This document shows, piece by piece, positions 1-10,514 of a stretch of 64,000 nt of DNA; positions within the stretch are counted from its first letter, which is position 1, and each line of letters starts with the position of its first letter. Where the stretch lies: positions 618,600 through 682,599 of the forward strand of contig MNCI01014752.1 in NCBI GenBank assembly GCA_015680685.1, given 5' to 3'. Made by a program: the position numbers and the translations under genes. Source of the DNA: Gnetum montanum. Lineage: Eukaryota > Streptophyta > Gnetopsida > Gnetales > Gnetaceae. Under the pieces are notes generated by a model, which saw only the letters and a program-made list of their open reading frames with translations, was not told the origin of the DNA and made no database searches.

Positions 1-21
1 NNNNNNNNNNNNNNNNNNNNN
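1..21. other. Gap (run of N)
   Basis: Twenty-one unknown bases open the window. Copy A starts directly after them, about 25 bases downstream of where related copies have the gag ATG, so its start codon, leader, PBS and 5' LTR are missing. Confidence 0.99.
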
Positions 22-2520
22 ATCAACTCACCACCTAAGGACCATACAAAGAACAGTTGGCAATCAAAAACACATAGCCAAAATCAGCCAAGTCCTAAAC
101 AATACCGGATAGTCTATACTCATCTCGATGAGTATATTTCAAACTTTACCTTTATCCTCCATCAAGACGAACAGTTGTGATGGAGAGATTTGCAAGGTAA
201 CATCGTGTTACCTCCAGATTGATCAGTCCCCAACATGCTCCTCCGTGCTTTGGCACAGATCAGCATGACTCAGCTCTATGCTAAATACGTTAGATGTGAC
301 TTTGATACAAGGGATTATCATCCCACAGAAGCACAACATATAAGGGACTCAAGGCAGGAGAGCCAACATACACTGTTGAAGGGTAAAGAGTTCCCGCATG
401 TCCTTAGCGAAATAGGAGATGGTGAACCACTTATAATGGGTTCACTATCAAAATATGTTTCCCCTCCTAATGATGGTGAGGAGGTTGGGTATCAGAACCT
501 ACAATCAATGATACATAACACTGGTTCTGACCCCCGTGAACTCCAACTATTCACAGAAGGAACAACAACTCATAATAAGGACAAGCACTTAGATCGTCAT
601 CACGATTAGCGCCGTAGCAACCGAAGAGAAGATAGGAAGCATCGTTATGGCGATGGTTCTCCTTCCTCTTCTCCTTCATCTCATCACTCATCCTATACTT
701 CCACATCTAGGTGCAACCACCATGAACATAACGGTGAGGATAGAGGTAGGAAAAATGAGAGACCTCGACGAGAGAGTCGAGAGAGAGGACAAGGGCATGA
801 ACGAAGGGAACGTAGGGAACAACGTAGACATCACAGACGTCATGAAAGAGATGATCATGATGAGCCCCTACTTGCAACCCGAAGTATGCTAAATATAATG
901 AAGGAAGTAAAAATCCTAATGAGGCATTTAAAAGATAGTTGGATCAAGTGTTTAGATATGAACAATATCCCACACTTTGAAGGGGAATACAACGCTGATC
1001 CGCAACATCATTTACAAGCATTCCACGATGCCTGCGCCTTGCAAAACCTAGAAAATGAGTGGAAAAAACATAAGTTATTCCCCAGGAAAATCACTAAAGA
1101 AGCAGAGAGTTGGTACCGATCCTTAGAACTAGAAACGATCAGGAGGTGGAGTACGATGCTAGAACTCTTCAACGATAAGTATCAAACGTACTCCAAAGTG
1201 TCTAATTTGTGTAAGAAGATCCAAGGCTGGAAGCAAGGTACTCATGAACCCTTGGATGCTACCATGAACCACTACTACACATTGTTACATCATTGCCCGG
1301 GCCATGGTTATGCATAGCGGGATCAACTCTGCCACATCGTAGATGGGCTAAGGCATGAAACTAGAAGAACCCTTGGGACTTATACCCAAGGGAGATTATC
1401 AAAAATTAGAGCCCATGAAGTACATCGCTTGTTGGAACAAGTAGCAAAAGAAGAAGGTGAACTATGAAAAAGAGAGAATGTGGAAGAATACAACCGTGAT
1501 CCCTCCCTTCAGAAGAAGGGAGTGAAATTTTTCGATGAAGAGGATGAGTCACCACTCGAAGAGTTGGTGAACAAAAAAACCTTGCCGATTCAAAAACTAA
1601 TAACAAAAGTATCAGCTAAGATGGATCAATTGTGGGATTCCTTAGACTCTAGACTTAAAACTATCTTGAAAATTGTAGAGGAGTCTAAGGAAGAATGAAG
1701 TAGTGACAAAGATAAGACAAAGCGGAGAGATTCAATCCCTGCACATAACAAGGGTAAGTGGAAAATTACTATCTTCGATGAGGTTGTGGATTCAAACACA
1801 GACGATGATGGTGGATGTGAGATCTACCACTATGACCATCCTAAGGGATGTTATCCAATCATCTCACATCTACAAGAGTCTGGGGTGTATGCACTTAATC
1901 CAAGACTTAACCAATGGCAGACACCCCGAAGGTTACCTTATCCTCAAGGTAACCCAAGACAGTTCCACCAACCATTAATGTACTATCCAAGTGGAACTCC
2001 ACCACAACCCATTGGACAGCATCAATAGTGAAAATACCCACGGTCATGGGGGATGCCACCGCCAACACAACAGTACCGTTACTGGCAACCTGATCCTTAT
2101 TGCTATTATGTGCAGCAGCTAGTTTCTCCAAGTGACTCTATGAGTCACACAACTCCCCAACATCACTACCAAGTTTGGGAGTACTTTAGGAGGACTCCTT
2201 CTCCTCCAGGAGGCACCCCAAATACTTACCATCCTCTAACTCCATCCGCACCTCTTCCACCTATAGTTCCCATACAACCTTCTCCAATAATGCAAGAGGA
2301 ACTCCCTACTCAACCATAGCAATGTAATGCTGCAAGAGCTATAAATATTCAACCTGTTGTTGGTTCTGACAAATGTAAAAAGAGAAGGCCTTTCTTTAGA
2401 ACCAGAAGCCCAGAAAAACTCTTGCAAAAACAAGCAATTGAGCCCATGTACACTCCTCCACCATCTAACACTTCGGAGCACCCTTCAATCCAATAGCAGA
2501 GCTTCACACATACGGTTATG
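22..2520 (+). pseudogene. gag: Gag pseudogene (copy A)
   Basis: Gag would form the cytoplasmic particle and package element RNA. One frame runs through the region. It has an N-terminal part without its start codon, a Ser-rich then Arg/His/Glu-rich segment (about 610-880), the capsid-like retrotransposon Gag domain (about 886-1317, with NNIPHFEG, WYRSLELE and FNDKYQTYS), a helical segment (1480-1698), a Cys-His motif (1815-1869), and a Pro/Gln/Tyr-rich C-terminus (about 1900-2480). Stops occur at the LQL-stop and PPD-stop positions near 180-225 and at about 607, 1315, 1465, 1696, 2026 and 2317. Most are explained by CGA to TGA, CAG to TAG or TGG to TGA/TAG. It cannot make full-length Gag. Confidence 0.88.
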
Positions 2521-3280
2521 TTAACGCATACCGTAACCAACTGGATCAAGGTAGGCCACCTTCCCAGGAAACTATCTAACCCTGGGAGTCCCCTAATCTA
2601 TTTACAAATCGCCAGGAACAAACAACATAAGGCTCTTCTTAACTCAAGTTCTCGAGTCAATTTAATATCACGAGAAATGTATTAAGTTTGTAACCTACCC
2701 CAACTTAAGAAGAGAAACATTCAACTAGAGCTGGATGACCAGTCCATAACCATTCCCTTGGGATTGGTGGAGGACATCATTACCACTATGTGTGGGTGAT
2801 TCTACCTAGCAGATTTCCTGGTGATTGAAATCAACAACAACGAAGGGGGCTTCCCAATTATAATGGGAAGGCCATGGCTAAGTATAGTAGATGTGTACCT
2901 AGGGATTCACGATCTTTCCTTGCAGATATCTAAGATAAACATATATGGAAAGATCGAGAAGAACAAAGTTCCGTGCATCATATACAATGACTCAGAGGAT
3001 GATGACATGGAAGAATGTTTAGCATTTCTTCCATGTAATCAATGTGCCCAAGAAATACAAATCCAAAGGTGCCTGTATGTAGTAACCACACGAGTAGTAG
3101 ACAACCCATGGTTGATAGCTACAAGAAAGAGCAACCTAATATGCACGGAACAAACTAAGGAAAATAATGCTAACAATGAAGGCATAAACACATTGGAATA
3201 TGAGCATCACCAACTTCCATCCCTTAATCTAAAAACATCAATTGGGAGAGGTTGGGCACTTCTACAAAATTCAAACAGAT
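2521..3280 (+). pseudogene. Retroviral-type aspartic protease pseudogene (copy A)
   Basis: It continues the gag frame. The active-site strand reads ALLNSSSRVNLIS at about 2630-2670, where copy C has ALLDSGSRVNLIS, so the catalytic Asp is Asn and the following Gly is Ser. Family-typical segments follow: IPLGLVEDIITT, then FLVIEINN and FPIIMGRPWL. Two stops interrupt it (after REMY and after TTMCG). Downstream lies the Cys-rich spacer (CNQCAQEIQIQRCLY) that precedes RT in the other copies. Coding similarity ends at the deletion junction near 3280. Confidence 0.85.
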
Positions 3281-3364
3281 GTTCATTATTTTAGATCTCT
3301 CCCTTGCAATTCAATCATGGGGGAGCTGGCCACCTATGCTAATCATTGGAGGCCCTCAGTTCTT

Positions 3365-3545
3365 TTCATGTTTTTTTACACGCTTTTGTTTTCCATGCTT
3401 TTGTTTTACAGTTTTTGTTTTACACATTTTTGTTTTACATGTTTTTGTCTTACACATTTTTGTTTTACAAATTTCCTTAACTTTTCTTGTTTTTGTTTTA
3501 CAAATTTTTTTTAACTCTTCTTGCTTTTGTTTTACAACATCATCA
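3365..3545 (+). repeat. T-rich tandem tract (TTTTGTTTTACACAT-like units)
   Basis: Imperfect tandem units of about 15-20 bp, each roughly TTTTTGTTTTACACA. A related tract sits just after pol in the other copies (for example about 14450-14560 and 40070-40170 as complement, and 52060-52140), so it belongs to the family and is not a local expansion. Confidence 0.8.
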
Positions 3546-3560
3546 TACTTTTCCAATTTT

Positions 3561-3586
3561 TGTGTGTGTTTGTGTGTGTGTGTGTT
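3561..3586. repeat. GT microsatellite
   Basis: Near-perfect TG dinucleotide run of about 26 bp at the end of the T-rich tract, not seen at this length in the other copies. Confidence 0.9.
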
Positions 3587-4006
3587 ACCCATCCTGTAAG
3601 TTTGTCATCCAATAAGTGTTTGGAATGATGGTGTGAAGTGTTTTCATGTTGATTGCTAATGTTTGATTGTTACCTTTAAGTCATGATGTGGAAAATAAGG
3701 TATGCTTCTTTTGATATGGTAGGAAATGAGTTCACTTCATCCATCCATCCACAAAGTCCATGGTCTCTCTTGGCTTGGAAATGTACAATCCCTCATAATA
3801 AGAACTTTAACGAATCGGTGACTTGGCATTTCTCAAACTAAGGAAGGACTCAAGGATTGAAAAGGGTGTGACTTCAAGGGAACTTGATGCATTTGTGTTG
3901 GCCATTCTCTTGGGTGCTTGGATGTTTTCTTCTTGAGTTTTCTTACCGTTCTGATGTTACCCAATTATCAGGAAGCTGAGTCAATAAAAATAAAAAGCCT
4001 TTGCAT

Positions 4007-4070
4007 GGTGTGGTTCTCACGCATAAAAACACAAAACACAAAAAAAAAGTGTGAGAATTCAAAGCACACC
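4007..4070 (+). repeat. Conserved 3'-UTR stem-loop
   Basis: GGTGTGGTTCTCAC (4007-4020) faces GTGAGAATTCAAAGCACACC (4051-4070) across an A-rich loop, pairing with a small internal bulge. Equivalent hairpins occur in copies C (13979-14030), D (39586-39650) and E (52578-52652), and three times in copy B. Confidence 0.7.
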
Positions 4071-4953
4071 GCTTAGACGGAATAATCATTTGGGCTACAA
4101 GCACTAGTTATGGAACCAAAAATGTTCCCTCTAACTAAGGCCCTTCTCTCTTCCCATTCTCTCCTCCTTGTTTCGACAGAATGGTGGTGACTCTTGGAGA
4201 AGGCATTCTTGTTACTTCAAGAGGATGGATTGGCCAAATGCATTGATGCAAACTCACTGGATGTGGTTGGTTTGAGGCTGGAGTTGGAATGAGATTTGCT
4301 AAGTCACATTAATCATGAAACACACAAGGGGATATACAACACCTTGTTCTTGGGATTCCATTCCATTCTCTTCTCTCCATCCTTCTCTCCATTATTCACC
4401 TCATTGCCAGTTATACCATTAGTGTGGATTTTGGTTGATACATTGTTTTCTTTTTGGTAAATTCTTGTGGTTAAGACTTTAACTCTTGTTCCAAATGACA
4501 TTCCCAGAGCCTATAGACTCTTTGAATGTGGGTTTGTCAGGGCATTAAGGGCATGAGCCTGCTTTGGGGAGGACCCACTGACATTCCTATTTGGGGCATT
4601 AGTTAAATTCTTTCCCTTAACATTTTGCAATTAATTTTATTTTTTTCATTTCCATCTTGACATCCATTTCATCGATGTCTTATTTGTCCCTTTTTATCTA
4701 TCTTTCTTATTCCTTTTCTTTCTCCATTCTAACACTACCAGAGGTTCGCAATTAGTCATGGGGGTATGGGGCCTGATTTTTTTGATTTTCTCCTAGCCCC
4801 AATTTTTTTCAATTTTCTCCTAACCCCTACACCTTCAGTAGTCATCATTAATACTTCCCCAGATCTATAATTAGCCATACCACAACCTAGCCAATGGACC
4901 TACACCGAAGCAAGGTATTAATTACATAATGATTCATTTACCCTTGCTAATAT

Positions 4954-5196
4954 ATGATTGTGTTTTGCGCAGATGGCAATCATGCACCAACGGACCAGAT
5001 CTGGAGGAAGCACTTGGAATGGAGTGGTGCTAAAGCAACTTTGCAAGGAGTAAGATCGATGATGCACTTATGGATGGACAATGAAAGGTGCAATCTTGGC
5101 ATTGGCAGCAGCAACACTTCTTTCTCTCTCTCTTTCTCAAGCTACCAAATAAGGCCTGATTTCAATGTAATAAGGTGTTCACTCTTGTTGTCATGA
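4954..5196 (+). other. Exon-like conserved block, possible remnant of a spliced 3' ORF
   Basis: An 80-codon ORF (WRKHLEWSGA, then LWMDNERCNLGIG) lies near a splice-acceptor-like TTTTGCGCAG at about 4963-4974. A clearly homologous peptide is in copy C (12894-13118, complement) and a decayed one in copy D (about 38500-38700, complement). What it encoded is not recognised. An env-like or captured exon is possible, but conservation may only reflect shared nucleotide ancestry. Confidence 0.4.
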
Positions 5197-5319
5197 ACAC
5201 CAGTTTTGTCAAGTCTTGTAATGATGATCCGTTCAAAAGTCATCCCATTAGTTCCATTCAGTCAATAATCCCATACCTTCCTAATATTTTGTAAGGAACT
5301 TGAGGACAAGTTTTCATTT

Positions 5320-5332
5320 AGTCATGGGGGTA
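5320..5332 (+). promoter_or_regulatory. Polypurine tract of copy A
   Basis: AGTCATGGGGGTA lies directly against the LTR start TGATGAG, the position of the primer for plus-strand DNA synthesis. The core is ATGGGGG. Confidence 0.8.
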
Positions 5333-6220
5333 TGATGAGACACGATATCGCATGGGCCACAATATCGCGTCGTCCCCTGCGATATCACATACGTGATATC
5401 CTAGTGCACCGTCATATCTATAAATAAGAGGTGGCTCTCCCTTGTTTCCTCATCCTAGGCTAGATAGTAGGGAAACTCTGGCAAATTGATCACTCCAGAG
5501 ATAGACTAGTTTCCATGTGTCCACAGTAGGATTCCTAAAGTGAACGGATCTTTATTCAAGCAACATTGTACCTAAACACAAGTTGTGTATGAAAATAAAG
5601 ATAAACTTCCTAGATAAACCTTGCAGTGCATGGAATAGGATTTTATTTAATGTTATTTATTTCTTTCTCTCTCACCCTTATCTCCTAGTAATGCAGAATG
5701 AGTACGACTTGATTACGAGCATTTAAGGATGTGTACAGATAATCAAGGAATGGATGCTCATCGCACTTAGGCTAGATTAGATTCTATTACCCTTTCCTCT
5801 TACTTAAGTGCCTCAGTACGACCACTTCGAGCATGTGCATTATGCGTGGTGATCCCAGCAACGATTAGCGTTTGATAGCCATGGTTGCATTGGTTCAGGG
5901 TGTGTACAGTAAGTGGGAATGGATTCTGATGCTAGGTTAATTTAGACTTAGTTCATTAGTTAGAATTAGTAATTAGTTTCTCAACCCTTCACCTTGTTAG
6001 CATAGGAGACATAAAACATAAAAAACTATAAAAATCATATACCTTAGACTTACTTAACCATACATCGTTACAACTACAAGTAAGTATGGGAAGACAAGGA
6101 ATGATTAACCCTAAGTGTTCCATGGGGCATGTAGGCACTTAGTCTGCAGAGTTCAACCAGATCGTGTGTGCTACACTTGTATTCGTATGGTTGAGTATAG
6201 GGGTATCTCGCCACTCATCA
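5333..6220 (+). repeat. 3' LTR of copy A (888 bp)
   Basis: It begins TGATGAGACACG and ends CTCGCCACTCATCA, so the termini TGATGAG and CTCATCA form a 7-bp inverted repeat. It follows the PPT directly. The U3, R and U5 order can be read from a TATA box (5419-5426) and a polyadenylation-like AATAAA (5594-5599). The segment from about 5540 to 6220 aligns with the LTRs of the other copies. Confidence 0.93.
5381..5426 (+). promoter_or_regulatory. LTR promoter of copy A: palindrome and TATA box
   Basis: GATATCACATACGTGATATC (5381-5400) has 8-bp inverted arms around a 4-base centre, followed by TATAAATA (5419-5426). More GATATCG and AATATCG motifs lie upstream. The layout suggests a U3 promoter with a palindromic element. 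Confidence 0.6.
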
Positions 6221-7898
6221 GCAATGATGTTGTAGTTTAGAATGGTTGATGAAAAAGGCATAAATTAGATAGGGACAATTAATTAGGTAAATATCATAAA
6301 GGTTTTAAAGCTTTAAACAAGTAGTAGCTTGTAGCATATAAGCTTGTGACTTATATGCTTGTAGTATAGGAGATTTTATAGTGTGTTAGAGCTATATCCT
6401 ATGAGAGTTATAGCATATGGTGTAAGAAGTCTATAGTGTATGAAAGCTATAGTGTATGGGAGCTATAGCTTATGAGATGTACCATATAAGGTAAATTAGG
6501 CTAAAACATAAGTACAAAAATAGGGAAAAATATCATACATTGTAACTATAACAAAGATTTTTTAAATTTTTTCTATCATATTTAACAACACTGAAAAAAA
6601 TGAAAATAGGCTTTAGTGTATGTAAAGAAACCAAAGGAAAATTACAACCTACAAATATAGAAATGGATAAAACAATATGCACTGCAACAACAAAGATAAT
6701 TTTGTGAACTATAAATGCAGGGAATAGGAACAATGTTGTGCATTACAACTATAAAAAATAGTAATAAGAAAAAAATTATTTTAATTTTTAAAAGTGTTAA
6801 AATAAAACTAGCTATGATGTCACACACTAGGATTACAAAAATTCGAAACTAATTTTTACTTTGTTAAACATGCTACACAAGGTAGAAACAAGTAGAGTAT
6901 CTTTTAGCAAAAATATTTTAGATGAAGAAGTTAGGAAAAGGTCCTCCTTCTAGTGCCAAAAAATTATAGTAATGAAAAAAATTGGTATTAGAAAACCAAG
7001 AAAATCCATATAAATATTTTTAACCCCAAGATCCACACACCTTGAAAAGGATCTAGGATACCTTAGGCAATCTTGCTAATAACCTAAGGACTTTACAGAT
7101 TTTGTTACCAAGTGTTTTAAACAAGAATATGTAACTACGAGTTTCAACACTAAACCAATAACAGAAAGAGAGAAAATGAGAGATCATATGGCCAAAACAA
7201 AGTATTGCAAACTTTATATTAAATGCTACAAAATGTTATAAAAAAATAGGTTCAAAAAAATATAGATTAGTAGGATTTAAAAGTCTAAGAATATAAAAAT
7301 ATCATTGAAATCTATGGTAGTATGCAAGGTGTGTTCCATACTAGTCTCCTAATCGATTTGCATTGTAATAAATGTTGTTGCAAATCCTTTCTACACTCAA
7401 TGATCTATGTTGAGTAATGGCTATAAAAGGCTATAAAATCTATAACAATTGCTCCACCATTTGTTGGAACCAGTGTCTTTTAACCAAAAAAATTTTCTAC
7501 CAAAAATATTATCCAAAAGATTGAAAAAATGATGTTTGATTTGGCTTAAATAGGCCTCTGATCTATTGTTTCTATGTTGATTACATTGCCACATGCTTTG
7601 TAGATTGTTACATGCCATATTTGGGCCATTATCATGATCCAACATTACAATGTATAAGCCACTATTTTTGAATTTTGATGTTAAATTTGGTGGAATTTTT
7701 TACTCTTTAGCTCTCATATGATAGCATAATAAAAATTATAGCTTGTAGGTCATGAATATTATTTTTCATATTAAAAAGGGTTTAGCATTTCTATCAAAAT
7801 AAGGCTATAAGGTAGCATTTTGAAGGGAAAACAAGCAATTGTGTCTGTGCTTGAATCTAATCAAATTACATGATAAAATTTGACTACTAGGCTTTTGT
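6221..7898. other. Unannotated AT-rich flank of copy A
   Basis: No supported gene. About 6320-6490 holds short degenerate repeats built on TATAGTGTATGAGAGC and AGCTATAG. A 74-codon ORF on the complement (7421-7645) has no recognised family and no supporting context. Confidence 0.6.
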
Positions 7899-7919
7899 TT
7901 TAGGGTTTAGGGTTTAGGG
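7899..7919 (+). repeat. Interstitial plant telomere-type repeat
   Basis: Three perfect TTTAGGG units in a row (7899-7919), then a GTTGGATTTTTAGG drift. Three units are too few to call a telomere. The motif is the plant telomeric unit. Confidence 0.85.
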
Positions 7920-8749
7920 TTGGATTTTTAGGATTTGAAAGGATCAAAATAGCTTATTATACCAAATTAACATTACTAGGTTGATGTATAAGCAAAATGT
8001 GGACTTTTAGATGACTTGGATTCAATTATAATGATATACCAAATCTTGGAACATAATGTAACACATATACTATTATAATTTCATAAATGTGATGTAGGTT
8101 TATCCTCTCACATCATGGCTATACCCTAATGAGGTACTAAGGAGATGGTTATCAAAGTAAGATATCACAAGATTACCCACTAGGTATTGGTTTTCTTATG
8201 AATCTCTTAGTAATAATCCTTAGTGGTTAATTATTGATGAGATAATATTATGGCTCAGCTGATCCCTTAAACTTACTATTGCAAATATCGTAGGTAAGGT
8301 GGGTGATATTCTAAGACTTAGGCCATGATCACTAGCCTTCTAAGAGAAACTTAAAATAACCTTAATCAATTAGGTAAGAGTTATCTAGATCATTGTATCT
8401 TTATCCTACCAATGTCTCTTATAGTTAATGTACCTTATTAGGGCATAATCAAATCTTCTAATTGCTACTATCCATGAAAGTGACTATGAAGGAATCTTTT
8501 TGGTTGGTGAAGTTCATCTTGAATAAAAAGTATGTTCATGATTCTCTTATAGATGTGTGGTTTAGATTTAGTTTTCAATAAAATAATTGGAAGGGTATCT
8601 CCTGGCCTACCTAGATCATCTTAAATATTAGGAATATTTTATGGTGGTTTATGGCTCTTTGTGGATCATGGCTCCATGGTTCATCGTTAGATTATAGTCA
8701 GTTCTTGGTTCTAATTAGCCCTTGGATCATGATTTTCTCTAATAAAAAA
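7920..8749. other. Unannotated AT-rich sequence
   Basis: No ORF, RNA gene or element similarity recognised between the telomere-like repeat and the LTR-like start at 8750. Confidence 0.5.
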
Positions 8750-10182
8750 TGTAATATCCCATTCCTAGATGTCATGGAAAATGTTAAATATACATTACAT
8801 TTGATATTATGTCAAAGAAGATAATGTGGAAAATTTCAAATATACATTACATTCAACATTATGTGTAAATAAGATAACATGGAAAATGTCAAATATATGT
8901 AACATTTGACATTATGCATAAAGAAAATAACTAGAAAATGTAGAAGAAAAATGAAAAGAATGCTTTATTAATGTAAAATAATGTATATAGGTCATGCTCT
9001 AAGTATTCATTGGGATTTCTTGTCTTTAATATCTATCCCTTAGAGGAAATCCAACATTACAACCATGGTTAGGCCTACAACTAGCTAGAATGGATGGTCA
9101 TTCACCTTCCTCTCCTTTGTCATTCAGCACATGTTATTCACCTTTACCAAATTCACAACTTTATGCTAATATGACCTCTAATTCCTAGGTATAAATACCT
9201 TAGGTTAAATCATAAAAGGCCACCTCAAGAGACATTCCAATTATTACAATGCATCCTTTTAGGTCTTAATTACAACTTTTTATTTGTTTCTTTTTTATAA
9301 TAAATGCAATATTTTTTATGAAGAGATACCATCTTTCTTATACAATAGCATCATTTGAAAATGTAAATGTGACATTAGTCTAATGCTAGGTCTTTATGGA
9401 AGGAATTTGACAAATGCTATAGGAATCTAGGCAATTGTGGAGATGTCTTTGGAAAATTGAAGATGTCTCTACTAAGACATTTCTACAATCCTAGAGACAT
9501 CTCTAGTAAGATGTCTCTAATAGGAGAGAGACAATTTTCATCCTTTGGAGATGTATCCTAGGAACCAAAGATATGTCTATTTCATGTGAGTTTGGATAGA
9601 AAGACATCTTTGCAAGTCCATAAAAGGCCTATGCAATGGAAAAAATTCAAATGAGAAATTCCAAATTGAGAAATAGTTGAGAAAGATGAGGAAAGAATAA
9701 CAACATCTAAGAATCTTCAAGATGAGCTTGGGAAACGATTTTTAGATTTCTTATCATGCTTTTCCAATAAATATTATTGTATTTCATGTTTTGACATGTG
9801 AGATGAGAATATTTGTCAACTTAAAGGCATGTGAAAAGTGCATGAATGTGAATGCAACTCTTTTATCAATTGTGTTTGGCCTCGGTGTTTCTTATATGCT
9901 TGTGTATTTGAATCTTAGTCTTAGGTTTGTGGGAGAGATTTCCTTTGATTTTATTTTTCATTAAGAACAATCATTTTTTATTGTAGAGCCTCCTACTCCA
10001 CAATGTCTTTGAGTGTTTGTGAGTGGATTGGATGTGTTTTTGGGTTGTAATCTTCTTTACATTAATTGAAGATAGCTAGTTTTATTATTTTCTAGTAATT
10101 AATTTTGTCTTCATAATAACTAAATTTAGTAGGTGTGTTTGAAGGGTATAAAATATCAAGAGTGATCCTAATTCACAAGACC
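8750..10182 (+). other. Possible diverged LTR or promoter-bearing repeat
   Basis: It begins TGTAATATCCC, a start common among plant LTRs. It contains a 52-bp tandem array (8776-8940), a TATA box TATAAATA (9190-9197), an AATAAA-like signal near 9297 and a second TATA-like CATAAAAGG near 9620. A weak PBS-like segment (about 10155-10175) precedes a coding-like stretch. No second LTR is in the window, so a solo LTR, a truncated element or chance are all open. Confidence 0.25.
8776..8940. repeat. Tandem array, three units of 52-53 bp
   Basis: Units start at GGAAAAT near 8776, 8828 and 8881, with a fourth partial start near 8933. Each contains CAAATATACATTACATTTGA-like sequence followed by ATTATG and an A-rich spacer with AAGATAA. 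Each unit also holds a short inverted repeat (TCAAATATA...TACATTTGA type). Confidence 0.85.
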
Positions 10183-10514
10183 AATGGAGAAGGCTCAAAA
10201 GCAAGCTAAAGAATAAGCCAAACTAATCATCGGAGGTAAGGTAGGTAAGGACTATGAAACTAGGATTCATGATAAGTAGGATGAGTCAACCTTGCTAATG
10301 GCCTACCTCCATTCCTAGGAACAAAAAGCAACTAATTTGCTATTAGGTGATACTATAAATGATAATAACTTGAATACATTGATGCAAGATGATTCAACAA
10401 TTTCTACCTTAAGATTAGAAAACATTCTACCTACTAAGAAATCATAAGCGACTAATGAAGCTAGTTGTAAGTGGCTTGAAGAAGAGTTAGATAAAGGAAA
10501 TGAAATATCATTTG
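10183..10514 (+). pseudogene. Coding-like stretch of unknown function
   Basis: From an ATG at 10183 one frame reads MEKAQKQAKE, then KLIIGGKVGKDYETR and, near the end, WLEEELDKGNEISF, with four in-frame stops. It ends at GGTAAGT, a good splice-donor match. No family is recognised. It could be a dead first exon, a dead gag start of the LTR-like repeat upstream, or chance. Confidence 0.18.

Larger units (their letters stand above)
3281..5332 (+). other. 3' untranslated region of copy A
   Basis: About 2 kb between the deleted pol and the 3' LTR, alignable by eye with the same interval in copies C, D, E, B and G. It holds a PPT-like motif at the pol end (3313-3329), a T-rich tandem tract, a GT repeat, a conserved stem-loop (4007-4070), a second PPT-like motif (4754-4766), an exon-like block (4954-5196) and the true PPT (5320-5332). 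In Athila-type elements this interval can carry an env-like ORF; no long ORF survives here. Confidence 0.8.
22..6220 (+). mobile_element. Copy A: Athila-type Ty3/gypsy element, 5'-truncated and internally deleted
   Basis: This is the 3' part of an LTR retrotransposon: gag (22-2520), protease (2521-3280), a junction at about 3280 where RT, RNase H and integrase are missing, a 3' untranslated region (3281-5332) and a 3' LTR (5333-6220). Gag and protease lie in one frame with several nonsense codons and no visible frameshift. Family assignment rests on the protease segment (LVEDIITT and FPIIMGRPWL) and on alignment by eye with copies C, D and E, which carry Athila-type RT. The flank after 6220 is unrelated sequence. 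The 5' end is lost in the gap, so no target duplication can be tested. Confidence 0.9.

Noticed and set aside
7421-7645. 74-codon complement ORF as a host gene
   Set aside because: Coding-like composition but no family, no splice structure and no conserved context.
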